Shown here: in pieces, positions 35,201-44,590 of the stretch
Position numbering within the stretch: position 1 is the first letter of the stretch
Layout: each line of letters opens with the position of its first letter
Origin: Rhyacophila brunnea
Taxonomy: Eukaryota > Arthropoda > Insecta > Trichoptera > Rhyacophilidae
Assembly (NCBI GenBank): GCA_022495005.1
Contig: JAGYXB010000160.1
Coordinates: 496,001 to 560,000 of the forward strand
Length of the DNA: 64,000 bases
Direction of reading: 5' to 3'
The notes under the pieces: model-generated
Told to the model about the DNA's origin: nothing
The model's input: the letters and a program-made list of their open reading frames with translations, nothing else
Databases searched by the model: none
Position numbers and translations under genes: made by a program

Positions 35201-38200
35201 TCAAATGAAGTAGCATCAATCATTTTCAATGAACTACAATCAAAAGTATTGAACGGATACACAAATGTTCGGTTGGTAGCAGATGGGTGTGCTGGCCAAA
35301 ATAAAATTTAACAATAGTAACGATGTGTGCCAAATGGCTTCATAACAATGCTCCTCCATCAATCACTAAGCTAGAGATAATTTTTCCAGTCACTGGACAT
35401 TCTTTCCTTCCAGCAGATCGGGTATTTGGTCTTATCGAAAGAGACTTAAAGAAAAAGAAAACAATAATACATATTGAAGAATATCATGATGTATTTAAAG
35501 CACACGGAACATTGAAAATAATTGGTACAGATTGGAGTCCTCATAATTGGAAAGACGAAGCTAAAATAAACATAAAATCTACAGCACAATTACATTTCAA
35601 AATATCTCAATGCAAGAGAATTTTATTCCGCAAAACGAAAAAGAATAATATTGTGGTAAGAGGTGAAATACCTTACAATTGTGACATCGCGAGAGAGAAG
35701 CAAATTCTAAAAAAGAATAAAACATACGATGCAGTAAATCCAGCACCGATTCCTATAGGCGTTAAACTGAATGAAAACAAGATAAACGATGTAAATTCTC
35801 TACTTTCGAAACATTTTGGACTCGAATGGAAGAATATAGAAACCCTGCATTGGTATAAGAACATAATTGAAACAAATAATAATTTGCCAATCGATGGCCA
35901 ACAATATACTGAAGATATTCATGCATGTGAATGCTTTGAAGAAGTGAATAATTTAGAAGCTATTGATACACTTGATGGAGATGACGTGGAACTTGCGGGA
36001 GTCGAATTATTATCTCCAGAAAATGAATGATTATTAATTTTAAGGCTTTTCATTTATTGTTAAATCCTGTCAATAAAAGAAATTTCAACTATCTTGAAAT
36101 TTTATTTAAAAAAAATTAAACTTTCTGCGAATTGTTATCTCCAGAAAATGAATAATTATTAATTTTAAGGCATTCCATTTATTGTTAAATCTTCTCAATG
36201 AAAGAAATCTGAACTACCTTGAAATTTTATTTAAAAAAATTAAGCTTTCTGCGAATTGTTATCTCCAGAAAATGAATGATTATTAGTTTTAAGGCTTTCC
36301 ATTTATTGTTAAATCTTTTCAATAAAAGAAATCTGAACTACCTTGAAATTTTATTTAAAAAAATTAAGCTTTCTGCGAATTGTTATCTCCAGAAAATGAA
36401 TGATTATTAGTTTTAAGGCTTTCCATTTATTGTTAAATCTTTTCAATAAAAGAAATCTGAACTACCTTGAAATTTTATTTTAAAAAAATTTAAATTTTCT
36501 GCGAATTGTTACCTATCTCCAGAAAATAAATGATTATTAATTTTAAGGCTTTTCATTTATTGTTAAATTCTGTCAATAAAAGAAATCTGAACTACCTTGC
36601 AATTTTATTTAAAAAAATTAAGCTTTCTGTCAAAAGCGGACACGTACGGCCGTTTGCGTATCAAACACGGACAAACGCAAAAGTATGTGTCAAAAACGGA
36701 CGTAAGCAATTTTGAACGATTATATTTGATATTTACAAAATGAATATCTTAGATTTAACTTAATAAATGTGATTCTATACCTCTAAGCATTACTCAAGTA
36801 TTTTTTTTATATATATTATGTTTCAATATTTATATGAAATGAAAAATCGCCTCTCCTGCAAATTATTGCAGATGGCTCATGTCCCACTTTGATACCAAGG
36901 TACTCATATGATGATTGATATAATTAAATGATAATTCACGTGTAGAATTTTATTTTCTGTGTGTATTTCCTAACAATGGCTACTTATCTAACATGACGAA
37001 GGGTCGCATGATACTTGGCTACCACAGAAAGAAGTCGCGATCAGTGCTTTATAATAATATGACAATGAGTACCGATAACTGGAAAAAATCGATAAAAATA
37101 CACGGAATAAGCGGAAACCATTTGAGTAACACTGCTATCGAAAATGACAATGCCCTAATCTTAGCGATAGGTGGGGGGGCCTACCATACATCCTGGTCTG
37201 GGGCCCACTTCAGGATGTGGGGGCCATGGATAGGACCTTTAGATAGTCTATAGTTTTCGGCAAGCGAATCATATCAGCAAACAAATGCTGCTTCAATCTG
37301 AACTCCCGTCTACTACTATCTCGCGAAACCAAAGCTACATTTTACAAGACATTTAGATGGAAGGTGTAAGTAACAGATATAGACCAGCAACTAAAACTTC
37401 AAGCGTGATGTTAGTGTCGCAATGTGAATATTGCCGATGTGGTCAAGTAATAGTTGTCGATCTCTAGCTGATTTGATTCACTAATACATAATATGGTTGG
37501 ATTATGGCAGTGAAAAATCAATTTATGTATGGTACCTCAATAGTTCCCAATTGGTGCGTGCGTTCGATATAACTTGTTCCCTTCGTGCGTTGGCATCAGC
37601 CTCTTCGCCGAGCTCGCTGAACGCAGAGTTGTTCGCTTCTTTGTTGTGACGCCAGGCCATGGCAGCGCGCCGCACCTTTAGAAACAAAGACCGAGTGAAA
37701 CCGTTGAGTGAGAGATCAAATAATGAGGATAATAGATCGACAGTGACATCATACCAGCCAGCAACTAAAAATCACCTCTTTCACTTACACATCTATACCC
37801 CGACCCACACACCATCCTTTCTAATAGATGCAGCATCTAAAGAATACTCATTATCTTCTTATACAAATTTTATTATTTGATAAATAAATAAATACAGTAG
37901 ATTGTGGTGGAAAAAGGAATAACGGTGATTATCGTAAATCCGCATACATGTCTTTACAAACATTGTATTTCAATTCTGCTAACATGTTCACAGGTGACAG
38001 CATATTATATACACAGTTATATATTATATACAGTTGCAAATTCAGAATCCTCCATAAACTTTTATTTGCAAACAGAGTTATCGTCATACCTGATCGGTGA
38101 CCTGCATCTGGCTGAGGAAATTGAGATTGGGCAGGTAGGAGACCAGGAAAGAGACGCAGTCGCCGCCCAGAGACACTGGATTGTTGTCCAGCGTCACCTC

Positions 38201-41200
38201 TCGCAAGGACAGAGCCATCGCTACCGTGGATATGTCTTCAATACTGCAAATGCAAACATTCAATCAATTTTCAATAAAAAAAATGTTTCTTTATTATGTG
38301 TCATCTCCTCTAAGATGCTTGGTAATCATCAAAGCAACCTCAATCTTTAAAACCATCTCTTAATTAAACCAATCATGATTATTTTGTTTCACTTCTTTAA
38401 TAATAAACAAACAAAATCCTTCAACCGATAAATCACTAACCTTTGCAAATCGTTATTACTCAGAAACAACTTCTGCATCTTCGGCGCTCCTTCACAGCCA
38501 GCAACTTTTCTTAGCTTGTTCCTCTTGAGGTTCAGCTCTCTCAACTCTGGCAAGCCGTTAAGCTCCACACTTCTTAACTGGTTCCCGGCTAAGTTGAGTA
38601 CCTTCAGTTCGTTTAGTCCCTTCAGTCCGGTGGCCTGCGTTATCCGATTACCGTGGAGGTCTAGCACTTCCAGTTTTGTGATGGCTGATAAACCCTCAAT
38701 TCTGCGAATTCTGTAAAGAAATTACGAACAATACAAGTTGAATCTATCATAACATAAAGTAATCATTTCAGATTCTGACCGTAAAATATTCACAGTTCAT
38801 TTTCAACACTCACATGTGCTAAAATGTTGTCTACTACTGTACCAAAACATTTCGAAGACTTTTGAAATATTCTGACTTAGTTCACTTCTGTGTCTTTAAC
38901 ACCAATGTAATTGCGGGAGATCAGTTGAGGTTTGTTGACCGTATGAGTTGTTATAATACGAGGGTGGGTCAATAATTCCTTAGAAAAAAGCATTAAAACA
39001 GTTTTTATTTTTGTATTTTTTTTTTATTTCTCAACATAATCTCCTTGGAGCTCAATACACTTGGTTAGACGTTTCTCAATTTTTTTTAAACCGTCAGAAA
39101 AATAAGTTTTCGGAAGGTCCTCAAAATAAGCATTTGTCCGATCGATGACTTCTTCATTTGAAAAAAAACGTTGTCCACTTAGCCATTTTTTTAAGTTTGG
39201 GAAAAGGAAAAAGTCACTGGGGGCTAAATCTGGCGAATACGGTGGGTGGTCGACCAATTCGAACTTCAATTCTTCAATTTTAGCCATTGATCGTAAACAT
39301 GTGTGAACACGGGCATTGTCCTGATGAAAGAGGATTTTTTCCTGTTTAAATGAGGCCGTTTTTCTTCAATTTTGTTTTTTAGCTGGTCCAATAAAGATGC
39401 ATAATAATCCCCTGTTATTGTTTTTCCTTTTCCAAATAGTCAACGAAAATAATTCCACGTGCATCCCAAAATACAGTAGCCATAACCTTACCAGCTGATT
39501 TTACGGTTTTCGCCTTCTTTGGACATGGTTTGCCTTCGCAATCCACTGCTTTGACTGTTCTTTCGTCTCGGGAGTATAGTGGTGTATCCATGTTTCATCT
39601 ACAGTCACAAAGCGACGAAAAAATTCATCCGGATTGCGTTGCATGAGCGACAACAGGGCTTTAGAGGCCACCACCCTATTGCGTTTATTGTCGACTGTGA
39701 GCAAACGCGGCACCCATCTTGCAGAAATATTTTTCATGCCCAATTTGTCATGTAAAATAGAAATGACGCTACCTTTTGAGATCCCTGTAACCTCAATTAT
39801 CTCACTCAACTTTAATCTTCGGTCACTTAACACCATATCGTGGATTTTATTGATCATTTCTGGTGTAGTCACCTCTACAGGACGTCCTGAGCGTGGTTCA
39901 TCCTTTGTTGATGTACGACCACGTTTAAATTCATTTAACCAGTTATAAATAGTTGCAAGTGAAGGAGCAGATATGCCGTGAACTAAATCCAACTCATTTT
40001 TTATTTCCTTTGCTGTTAACCCTTTTATATTAAAATGTTTAATAACAGCTCTAAACTCAATTTTCTCCATTTTTGTCCAAACAAGCAAATTTTTTTTTTA
40101 AATGTACGAGAAACACACAACAACCCGACCAATCTGATTGAAACTTCGCAGCATACTGAATCGGTAGTGCCGCTGCATGAAAACAAACCGCTTACAGTAC
40201 TAGTCGCGCCACCTGTCGGCTTTTCTAAGGACTTATTGACCCACCCTCGTACATTACTAAAATATCTAAAACTCAGTCGGTGTTGAAAGTGAACACTGTT
40301 CTAGTTCTTTGCGGCAAGATTTATTCAAAATAAGCCATGGAATCCCCTGTTTATAGACTTGCGTCTTCAAGCAGAACACCAGTGTTTATATTTACATACC
40401 TATTTTTTCCCATCAGCAACACTCTCAAGTTGAGCAAAGCATCAAGCGAGGTGATCTTCTCGATTTGATTATCGTACACATCCAGGAAGACCAGCTGGGA
40501 GAGGTCTGCGCTGGAGGAGAGGCCCGTCAGGCTGCTCAGTAGATTATGCTGGAGAGATAACAGCCGGAGACCTGTTTCTCCCGAGATGGGCGGTATTGAT
40601 GATAAACCACGTCTGCAATCGATAAATTGTTGGTAGTGATAGCAAGAGTATTTACAAAGAACAGAATTTTAAATTTAGATAATATTCTATATCGCTAAAG
40701 AGCACCCTCATTTTTCTATGATGAATATTATTATTATCATAAAACCTTGGAATCATTAAAGTGATTACCATAAATTATAAGCTTATTAGAGATGGCAGCA
40801 ATTGAAGAAATAGATACAATGCTGGACAATACCAGAGCTTCCCAAATGGTACGTCCACAGTACAGACAGTGTCACAAGATATTGTTTCGTAAAGTGACAA
40901 TGAAATGAAAATATACAACTACCAACTGATATAGTCAATGTTTTTAAATAAGTAGTTCATCAAGCTTCAATATTGGGACTATACCTAAAATAAAATTTGA
41001 TATAAATAAAAAGAATTTCAAGTTATACACATTTATATTTTTATAAAAATCGATGTTTTTTAAAATATTAAAACGATGAATTAGTCAAAAATCTAAACGT
41101 TGAAAAACTGAAAACTTAATAAACTAAATTTTAATAATAAATATGACCATAAAATATAATGTAATAATAAGATGGGACCCTGCAACAAATTCACATTTTA

Positions 41201-42560
41201 TTACATTTTTTTACAATTGAAGCGCCTAGTTTCAAAAGCCCCTAAAACGATTTTAGGTAGTTTTGAGAAAAATGAGAAAAACAATTTTAGGTAGTTTTTA
41301 AAAAAATAAATGCAAGCTTCGTATTTTTCCGCTAGGTGCCTCTTTAAAAAAAGGCTCAGTGAAGAATTCGCCTTAAGGGTGATGCTTATACCAGCAGAGG
41401 CACCTAGCGGAAAAATACGAAGCTTGCAATTTGAGAATTTAAACAAAACATTCAAAAGATTTTTTTTTTTAAAGTCAAAGATAAACAATTGAAGCGCCTA
41501 GTTTCAAAAGCCCCTAAAACGGTTTTTGAACATTTTTGAGTTAGATATGTATTTAAATGGATATTTTTGTTACCTATATGATGGCCAAAGATTGAACTTT
41601 AAAAATCGTCAAAAGCCGTCAATATGTGTGATCAAAAATTAGGGTAAATTTCAAAACGTGCTAAAATGGTTGGGTGTGCTTTTCAAATACCCCTAAAATG
41701 GAAAGCCAAAATACTCCTTAGAATGTAACGAATTAAAAAATAAATACCTAATGTTCACATTAATATAAATATTTTATTTATATTGATAAAAATAATTGAT
41801 TTGATTTAAATAAAAAGGATTTCAAGTTATACACATTTATATTTTTTATAAAAATCGATGTTTTTTAAAATAGATATAAAAAATATTAAAACTATGAATT
41901 TGTCAAAAATCGCTTAGGTGATGCTTAGAAAACTTAATAAACTAAATTTTAATAATAAATATGACCATAAAATATATGTAATAATAGGGTGCGGACCGAT
42001 AGAACAAATTCACATTTTATTACATTTTTTACAATTGTAAGTTTGTCTTTGACTTAAAATAAAAAATATTTTTATTTTTAATGTTTTCAGATACATATTT
42101 ATTCATTAATACAGTTGAAATTGTAAATTATCAAAAAAATGTCTCAAATTGCAAGCTTCGTATTTTTCCGCTAGGTGCCTCTTTAAAAAAGGCTCAGTGA
42201 AGAATTCGCCTTAACATAATTACCTACCTACTATCTATAAATTATTTTTATTGATTTTCTCATGCTGACAAACAAATATAAAATCCACCATACCTATCAA
42301 GACTGATCCTATCAACGGGCGGTCTTGCGATGAGAGGGGGTCCCGGTCCAACGTTGGCACTGCTAGCCACCGCAGACGTCCTGCTGTAGGTCCCCCCGAG
42401 GGTGCTGTGCGCTCGCGGGCCCAGCCCTCGTCCAGCCGCCAGGGCAGGCCCGATGTGGAGAAAGTCTCCGCAGTCTGATTTGGCCGACTCGGCGTCCACG
42501 CTGCGGGCCGATTTGCCGCGTATCCGAAATATGGACCTTCTGGCCTTAGAATTTGTAAGG
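28990..42560 (-). CDS. LRRC49: LRRC49 orthologue, tubulin polyglutamylase complex subunit
   Basis: Ten exons on the minus strand join in frame: ~42560-42294, 40612-40400, 38710-38441, 38243-38090, 37675-37536, 33265-32319, 31263-31095, 30523-30325, 29880-29515 and 29217-28990. The order of parts matches vertebrate LRRC49: a lead-in ending 'PPVDRISLDRRGL', about five to six LRRs of the SDS22-like type ('LDVYDNQIEKI', 'LDLHGNRITQ', 'LNLAGNQL'), a linker, then a conserved C-terminal domain starting 'WLVEVRAGQASVWGAGALRR'. In vertebrates LRRC49 works with TTLL1, TPGS1/2 and NICN1 to add glutamate chains to tubulin in cilia, centrioles and neurons. About 980 codons are visible against about 690 in human; most of the excess is one Ser/Thr-rich exon. 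The 5' exon(s) and start codon are not identified. The introns host several transposons. Confidence 0.92.
29515..29880 (-). CDS. LRRC49: LRRC49 exon I
   Basis: The acceptor is GTTTCCAG and the donor CAG|GTTGGT, giving 122 codons, phase 0 on both sides. It starts 'VTNEDIAAANEEYAGLSDVV', equivalent to human 'VTQNDMIMAERLFG..', and ends '..SAMSQ'. The middle is poorly conserved. Confidence 0.9.
30133..30210. repeat. Dispersed repeat family C, right end only
   Basis: 'tgtgctacggtgaaatgtta' followed by 'tacatacaatttatatgtaacc' matches the right end of the copies at 23136-23643 and 51544-51906. It lies in the intron between LRRC49 exons H and I. Confidence 0.65.
30325..30523 (-). CDS. LRRC49: LRRC49 exon H, with probable GC-AG donor
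   Basis: The acceptor is TTCGTAG. The frame reads 'FPNAVHFTLRACGVSCAGQL', then 'HREGNPLAARPWHSYALYRL' and 'RNLDHEE', aligning to '..FPNSLHLKF..' in human. To join 'VTNEDI' of exon I in phase the donor must be GAAGAG|GCATGC, a GC donor. The only in-frame GT alternative (TTG|GTCAAA at about 30253) would add 24 residues absent from human. The GC donor is my choice. Confidence 0.85.
31095..31263 (-). CDS. LRRC49: LRRC49 exon G: start of C-terminal domain
   Basis: The acceptor is TTCCAAG and the donor CAG|GTTTGT. It reads 'GDWLVEVRAGQASVWGAGAL' and goes on to 'TTVHFHYVSFASICGVLPTI'. This matches the conserved block of LRRC49 that begins '..YLVEVDGD..SLYGSGALE' in human. Confidence 0.95.
31430..31525 (+). 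mobile_element. RTE-like LINE 3' remnant
   Basis: 'aagagatacaaaacatccga' then 'aaggtagatatagatccgctg' and 'tcctgcggaagtaatga' match 18497-18582 of the larger LINE ('KRPQGRPRGRW' region) at DNA level. Decayed, within an LRRC49 intron. Confidence 0.6.
31735..32050 (+). mobile_element. LINE 3' remnant with GAA-rich tail
   Basis: 'IESIDSFKYLGVRITGNGTL' at about 31750 is the thumb-region motif of non-LTR reverse transcriptases. '..tggctcggtcatgtgctg' at about 31990 and an 'agaagaaagaagaagaggaa' tail near 32026 follow. Several frames are broken. Confidence 0.6.
32060..32282. repeat. Interspersed ACTCGACTAAA motif cluster
   Basis: ACTCGACTAAA occurs four times (about 32067, 32174, 32200 and 32250), with variants such as 'attcgactgaaa' and 'cttgactaac' between. 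It lies directly next to the LRRC49 exon F donor. It resembles the subterminal array of a MITE, but no inverted ends were found. Confidence 0.5.
32319..33265 (-). CDS. LRRC49: LRRC49 exon F: long Ser/Thr-rich insert
   Basis: The acceptor is TTTTCAG and the donor AAG|GTAAGA, giving 947 bp and about 315 codons in one open frame. It is rich in Ser, Thr and Asn, with a basic stretch near its end ('KGRHIKSATTARR', 'RAVTAKPKLSKPN'). Vertebrate LRRC49 has a much shorter linker here. The composition suggests a disordered, possibly phosphorylated or microtubule-binding region, which is inference only. The opposite strand also shows a 143-codon frame, judged a shadow. Confidence 0.88.
33300..33475 (-). 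repeat. Palindromic repeat family P, copy 3
   Basis: It is the reverse complement of 3010-3175: 'gtgtgcacaattt', 'caaaatataccaaaactatt' and 'ggcagggtttaattgat' all match. It lies between LRRC49 exon F and the transposon at 33493. Confidence 0.75.
33858..36030 (+). pseudogene. Putative DDE transposase with D..DGCAGQNK..E core, one frameshift
   Basis: Exon 1 (33858-33931) encodes a basic start, 'MDSRNARKRVAKPNEWKRAK'. Donor AA|GTAAGT and acceptor TTTTCCAG (34245) remove a 314-bp phase-2 intron. Exon 2 runs to TGA at 36028. The full product would be about 619 residues. Around residues 95-140 there is a possible helix-turn-helix ('CRATFLSTLNITKHRVIGVF'). 'DECSTC' (C-x2-C) lies near 235. Candidate acidic residues are D288 (SFDCQKN), D371 (VADGCAGQNK) and E423 or D416 (GHSFLPADRVFGLIER). 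One base is missing at about 35307-35310, which gives a premature TAA in the NKN motif; the frame resumes at 35323. The DxQ..NCxGQNKN pattern is known to me from many uncharacterised arthropod proteins, possibly the DUF7869 type. The transposase function is inferred from the element structure. Confidence 0.8.
36003..36629 (+). repeat. Five tandem ~124-bp units at the transposase 3' end
   Basis: The units start at 36003, 36128, 36252, 36376 and 36502 (period 124-126). The first contains the last nine codons ('ELLSPENE' and stop); the others repeat that coding end plus 3' UTR. Each carries a polyadenylation-like CAATAAAAG except unit 2 (CAATGAAAG). Units 3 and 4 are almost identical, so some duplications are recent. 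Confidence 0.92.
36945..37230 (-). mobile_element. hAT-like MITE family G, copy 6, truncated
   Basis: It ends with CACTTCAGGATGTGGGGGCC followed by ATGG and contains 'tatctaacatgacgaagggt' and 'cttggctaccacag', as in copy 1. One end is missing next to the right flank of the transposon ending at 36905. Confidence 0.7.
37536..37675 (-). CDS. LRRC49: LRRC49 exon E: linker
   Basis: The acceptor is CTAAAG and the donor GAG|GTACCA. It opens 'VRRAAMAWRHNKEANNSAFS' and ends 'NARTNWELL', a charged, probably helical linker equivalent to the Lys/Glu-rich stretch after the LRRs in vertebrates. The phases (0 in, 2 out) fit its neighbours. Confidence 0.85.
38090..38243 (-). CDS. LRRC49: LRRC49 exon D: last LRR and cap
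   Basis: The acceptor is TTTGCAG and the donor CAG|GTATGA. It reads 'SLREVTLDNNPVSLGGDCVS' and ends 'QMQVTDQ', matching the final LRR and cap of LRRC49, where the fixed motif is a ..DGNP-type turn (DNNP here). Confidence 0.92.
38441..38710 (-). CDS. LRRC49: LRRC49 exon C: central LRRs
   Basis: The acceptor is TTTACAG and the donor AAG|GTTAGT, with phase 2 on both sides. It encodes four 22-residue repeats, among them 'LEVLDLHGNRITQATGLKGL', 'LKVLNLAGNQLRSVELNGL' and 'MQKLFLSNNDL'. This is the best conserved part of the protein. Confidence 0.97.
38959..40249 (-). mobile_element. mariner element (1.29 kb)
   Basis: The ends are inverted repeats of about 28 bp with one mismatch, beginning CGAGGGTGGGTCAATAA. 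TA flanks both sides (38957-38958, 40250-40251). This is a full-length element within the LRRC49 intron between exons B and C, in the same orientation as the host gene. The transposase gene is broken. Confidence 0.95.
39024..40088 (-). pseudogene. mariner transposase, frameshifted
   Basis: The N-terminal part (40088-39501) holds the paired helix-turn-helix region ('LTAKEIKNELDLVHG', 'SLATIYNWLNEFKRGRTS') and 'WVPRLLT'. The first catalytic Asp is in 'FVTVDETWIHHY'. After a frameshift near 39515, DNA around 39310-39330 encodes 'FHQDNARVHT' (second Asp). The last part (39287-39024) has 'YSPDLAPSDFFLFP' (third Asp), a D,D34D-type mariner signature. At least two or three indels separate the parts, so no full transposase is made. 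Translation could begin at either of two Met codons, at 40088 or 40070. Confidence 0.93.
40400..40612 (-). CDS. LRRC49: LRRC49 exon B: first LRRs
   Basis: The acceptor is ATTGCAG and the donor TAG|GTATGT. The 71 codons read 'RGLSSIPPISGETGLRLLSL' then 'QHNLLSSL' and 'FLDVYDNQIEKI', ending 'RVLLMGKN'. This aligns without gaps to the start of the vertebrate LRR domain. It was missed by simple ORF calling because it has no internal start in frame. Confidence 0.95.
40985..42213. repeat. Nested direct and inverted repeat cluster
   Basis: Segment alpha (40985-41222) is repeated directly at 41800-42040 ('caagttatacacatttatat', 'ttaataataaatatgaccat'). Segment beta, TGCAAGCTTCGTATTTTTCC.., stands at 41311 and 42150 in direct orientation and is inverted at 41396-41428, making a perfect 33-bp stem with 41311-41343. 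Segment gamma ('gaagcgcctagtttcaaaag' then 'cccctaaaacg') stands at 41219 and 41491. It lies in the LRRC49 intron between exons A and B and is non-coding. Confidence 0.75.
42294..42560 (-). CDS. LRRC49: LRRC49 exon A (first exon identified)
   Basis: The right frame is the one ending 'PPLIARPPVDRISLDR', joined through donor AG|GTATGG to exon B in phase 2. It runs back without an ATG to a stop at about 42565, so the exon must begin at an acceptor in about 42535-42560 (the candidates CTTAG and CTAAG cannot be separated by eye). The N-terminal peptide is Gly/Arg/Ser-rich and of low complexity. A longer overlapping ATG-started frame (42235-42597) is out of phase with the LRRs and was rejected. Confidence 0.8.
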
Positions 42561-42639
42561 CTAAGTTATTATAATCAATAATTTTGATAGCTGTCATCCT
42601 TGGAAGATGCAGAAAGACTGGTGAGCAACAGGTATTTTT

Positions 42640-42690
42640 AAAGGTGCCATGTGGTGTCCATATGCTTCAATCGAAGAAGAAGAAGAAATC
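42640..42690 (+). mobile_element. LINE 3' tail with (GAA)n
   Basis: 'aaaggtgccatgtggtgtcc' then 'atatgcttcaatc' and five GAA units. It matches 22460-22490 with 23015-23035, and 51295-51350 on the other strand. It lies upstream of LRRC49 exon A. Confidence 0.6.
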
Positions 42691-42829
42691 AATCTTTAGA
42701 CCATAACTAAATGATAAGACGTACGCCAGAATTTATCCATCGCCATCTTCTAATTATGATCTAAAACATAACACAATCCACTGGAGTTGCAAAGGGTGGA
42801 GGTAAAATGTGTAGATTCGATATAAAATC

Positions 42830-43015
42830 ATACGTCACATATTTGTTTTCATTTTTCATTGTTTTTAATTCAAAAACCCTGCTTAACCAAACACTAATAG
42901 ATAAAATATCTTAAATTATATATACACATCATTTTAGATATTCTATAAATAGAAGAATATTGTTTGGTTTAAGCAGACTTTAATTGGATTTTAAAAATGA
43001 ACTCTTACTGAAACT
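42830..43015. repeat. Palindromic repeat family P, copy 4
   Basis: 'aaaaaccctgcttaaccaaa' then 'cactaatagata' on the left; 'tctataaatag...ttggtttaagcaga' followed by 'ctttaattgg' on the right. The symmetrical arrangement is well kept. Confidence 0.7.
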
Positions 43016-43369
43016 GAAAACTTAAGAGCGTACTTCAGTGAAACGGCAAATAATTTTCAACAGTAGGTGCGACGAAATTTATCACTAGTCGCCAATCGGA
43101 GACCGACAGTCGAGGTGTCTGTTTTGTCATGAAAATATTCTTAAATTGTGTAAATTTGACTAAAAAATTTTGCGTATGTACTTAAAAAAGAAAATATGTC
43201 AATGAATATACTAGTATTATTAGTAATATAACAATAAGCATTACATTACATGGACGCATGTTGGATTTTTATGACAAATTATATTTCGTTCGGCATGCGT
43301 CATTTGCACAATCCGCGCATCGCCTAGCCACGATCTTTTTAGACCATGCCTCAGCTGAAGTATATATAG

Positions 43370-43455
43370 CCTTAATGAAAACAAATAAATATGACCGACA
43401 ATGTGTGCACTATTTTTGTCAGATCTCTACAGCCTACCTCCACCTTTCGCCACTG
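43370..43455 (+). repeat. Repeat segment shared with 3630-3685 and 59845-59905
   Basis: 'gtgtgcactatttttgtcag' then 'atctctacagcctacctcca' and 'cctttcgccactg' recur at the other two places, always near family P copies. They may be the outer part of a longer version of family P. Confidence 0.6.
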
Positions 43456-44582
43456 ACCTTCTGTAAAGCACAAACAAAAACCTATGCCGCTTGCAGTGGG
43501 GTTCAGACTTTCATTTGTTTCTAAGTTTCTTCAGTTGGCTGTGTTAGAACACTGGTGCAGATTGTTTATGGAAAATTTTACTTACTGCCATTGGCCATTA
43601 TTGCACATGCTTCATCGTGTTTAGTTTTCGTGCATTTTTCAATAATTTTTTTAACAATAATATGGAGTATTGTATCTTTACCAAAAACAGTGATAATTTT
43701 AAATTAAGTAAACAAAAATTAAACAATTCTGTTTCAAATCGTTCACAACTAATGAATAATAAATAACCTTAAATATTTTCTTCCATGGTGTTCAATAAAA
43801 TTCATGGTAATTGTGCCGCAGATGCCCGTATGAGCTTTCATAATTATTTTTTTTAGGAAAACAGTTTATTCCATGTAGACAATTATATTAAATACCTCTT
43901 TCTGTTGGCGCAGATGCTTTTCGATCCAATAATAATAATTGTTAATTTAAAATTTGAAATTTTCATACATTTCAATGCGTCATTATCACACACTAAGATT
44001 ATATTAGGTTGGAGTTGGTTAGGTTGGGTTTGGTCATTGCCCACTGAAGAAGGAAGCCGATACATTACACGACTGGTCCTACTTTTCGCCTCTCGCGTTG
44101 TCTATGGATGACCTGTCATTGCCTATAATTGTCTATATAGTGCTCATACTGACGCGTCTGTCGTGTTCACTTGTCGGACTATTCTTAGTTTCACATTTCT
44201 TTCAAATTATTTTAACGTATCTTGGAGACCTTGGAGTTCATCTGATTTAGTGGTCATGTGTTATTAATGATTGGAAGTGACGATAAAAGTAAGTAAACTT
44301 CTTCTGTGTATAATAATATCATAATACACTAGGACATTTGTCAATGTGACAGTCGATTCTTAACGACAATAACTAATAACTTATTTATACTCTTCAGTCA
44401 CTATAGAATACCAAACTCTGCTTGCAAGTACGTTATCAATAAATAGTATAGCAGTGGACCACTCGTTGCTTGCGCAAACAGTTATGCTCAGGCTTTATTA
44501 ATCTAAAGATGCCGGTGGTTTGGTCTAAAAAGAAAGTTATAAAACCTCATGCGAACTTCTGCGGCACTATTATCCGCATATA
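43456..44582. other. No gene recognised
   Basis: No coding frame is convincing. This interval should hold the 5' exon(s) of LRRC49 if they are close, but none can be picked by eye. Confidence 0.4.
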
Positions 44583-44590
44583 CGAATATA

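Larger units (their letters stand above)
33493..36905 (+). mobile_element. 3.4-kb DDE-type DNA transposon, superfamily not recognised
   Basis: The termini 33493-33525 and 36873-36905 are 33-bp inverted repeats with one mismatch, starting GAGTACCTTGGTATCAAAGT. They are flanked by ATAT on both sides (33489-33492, 36906-36909), read as a 4-bp target duplication. Just inside the ends, the motif TATCAAAAACGGNC recurs at about 33600 and 33655 and, in variant forms, at 36631-36705. The single gene and a 124-bp tandem array fill the body. It sits in the LRRC49 intron between exons E and F, transcribed opposite to the host gene. The high identity of the ends suggests recent activity. Confidence 0.85.

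Noticed and set aside
42235..42597. 120-codon ATG-started minus-strand frame as LRRC49 N-terminus
   Set aside because: It is out of phase with the 'RISLDR' reading that joins the LRR exon; the correct frame overlaps it without an ATG.
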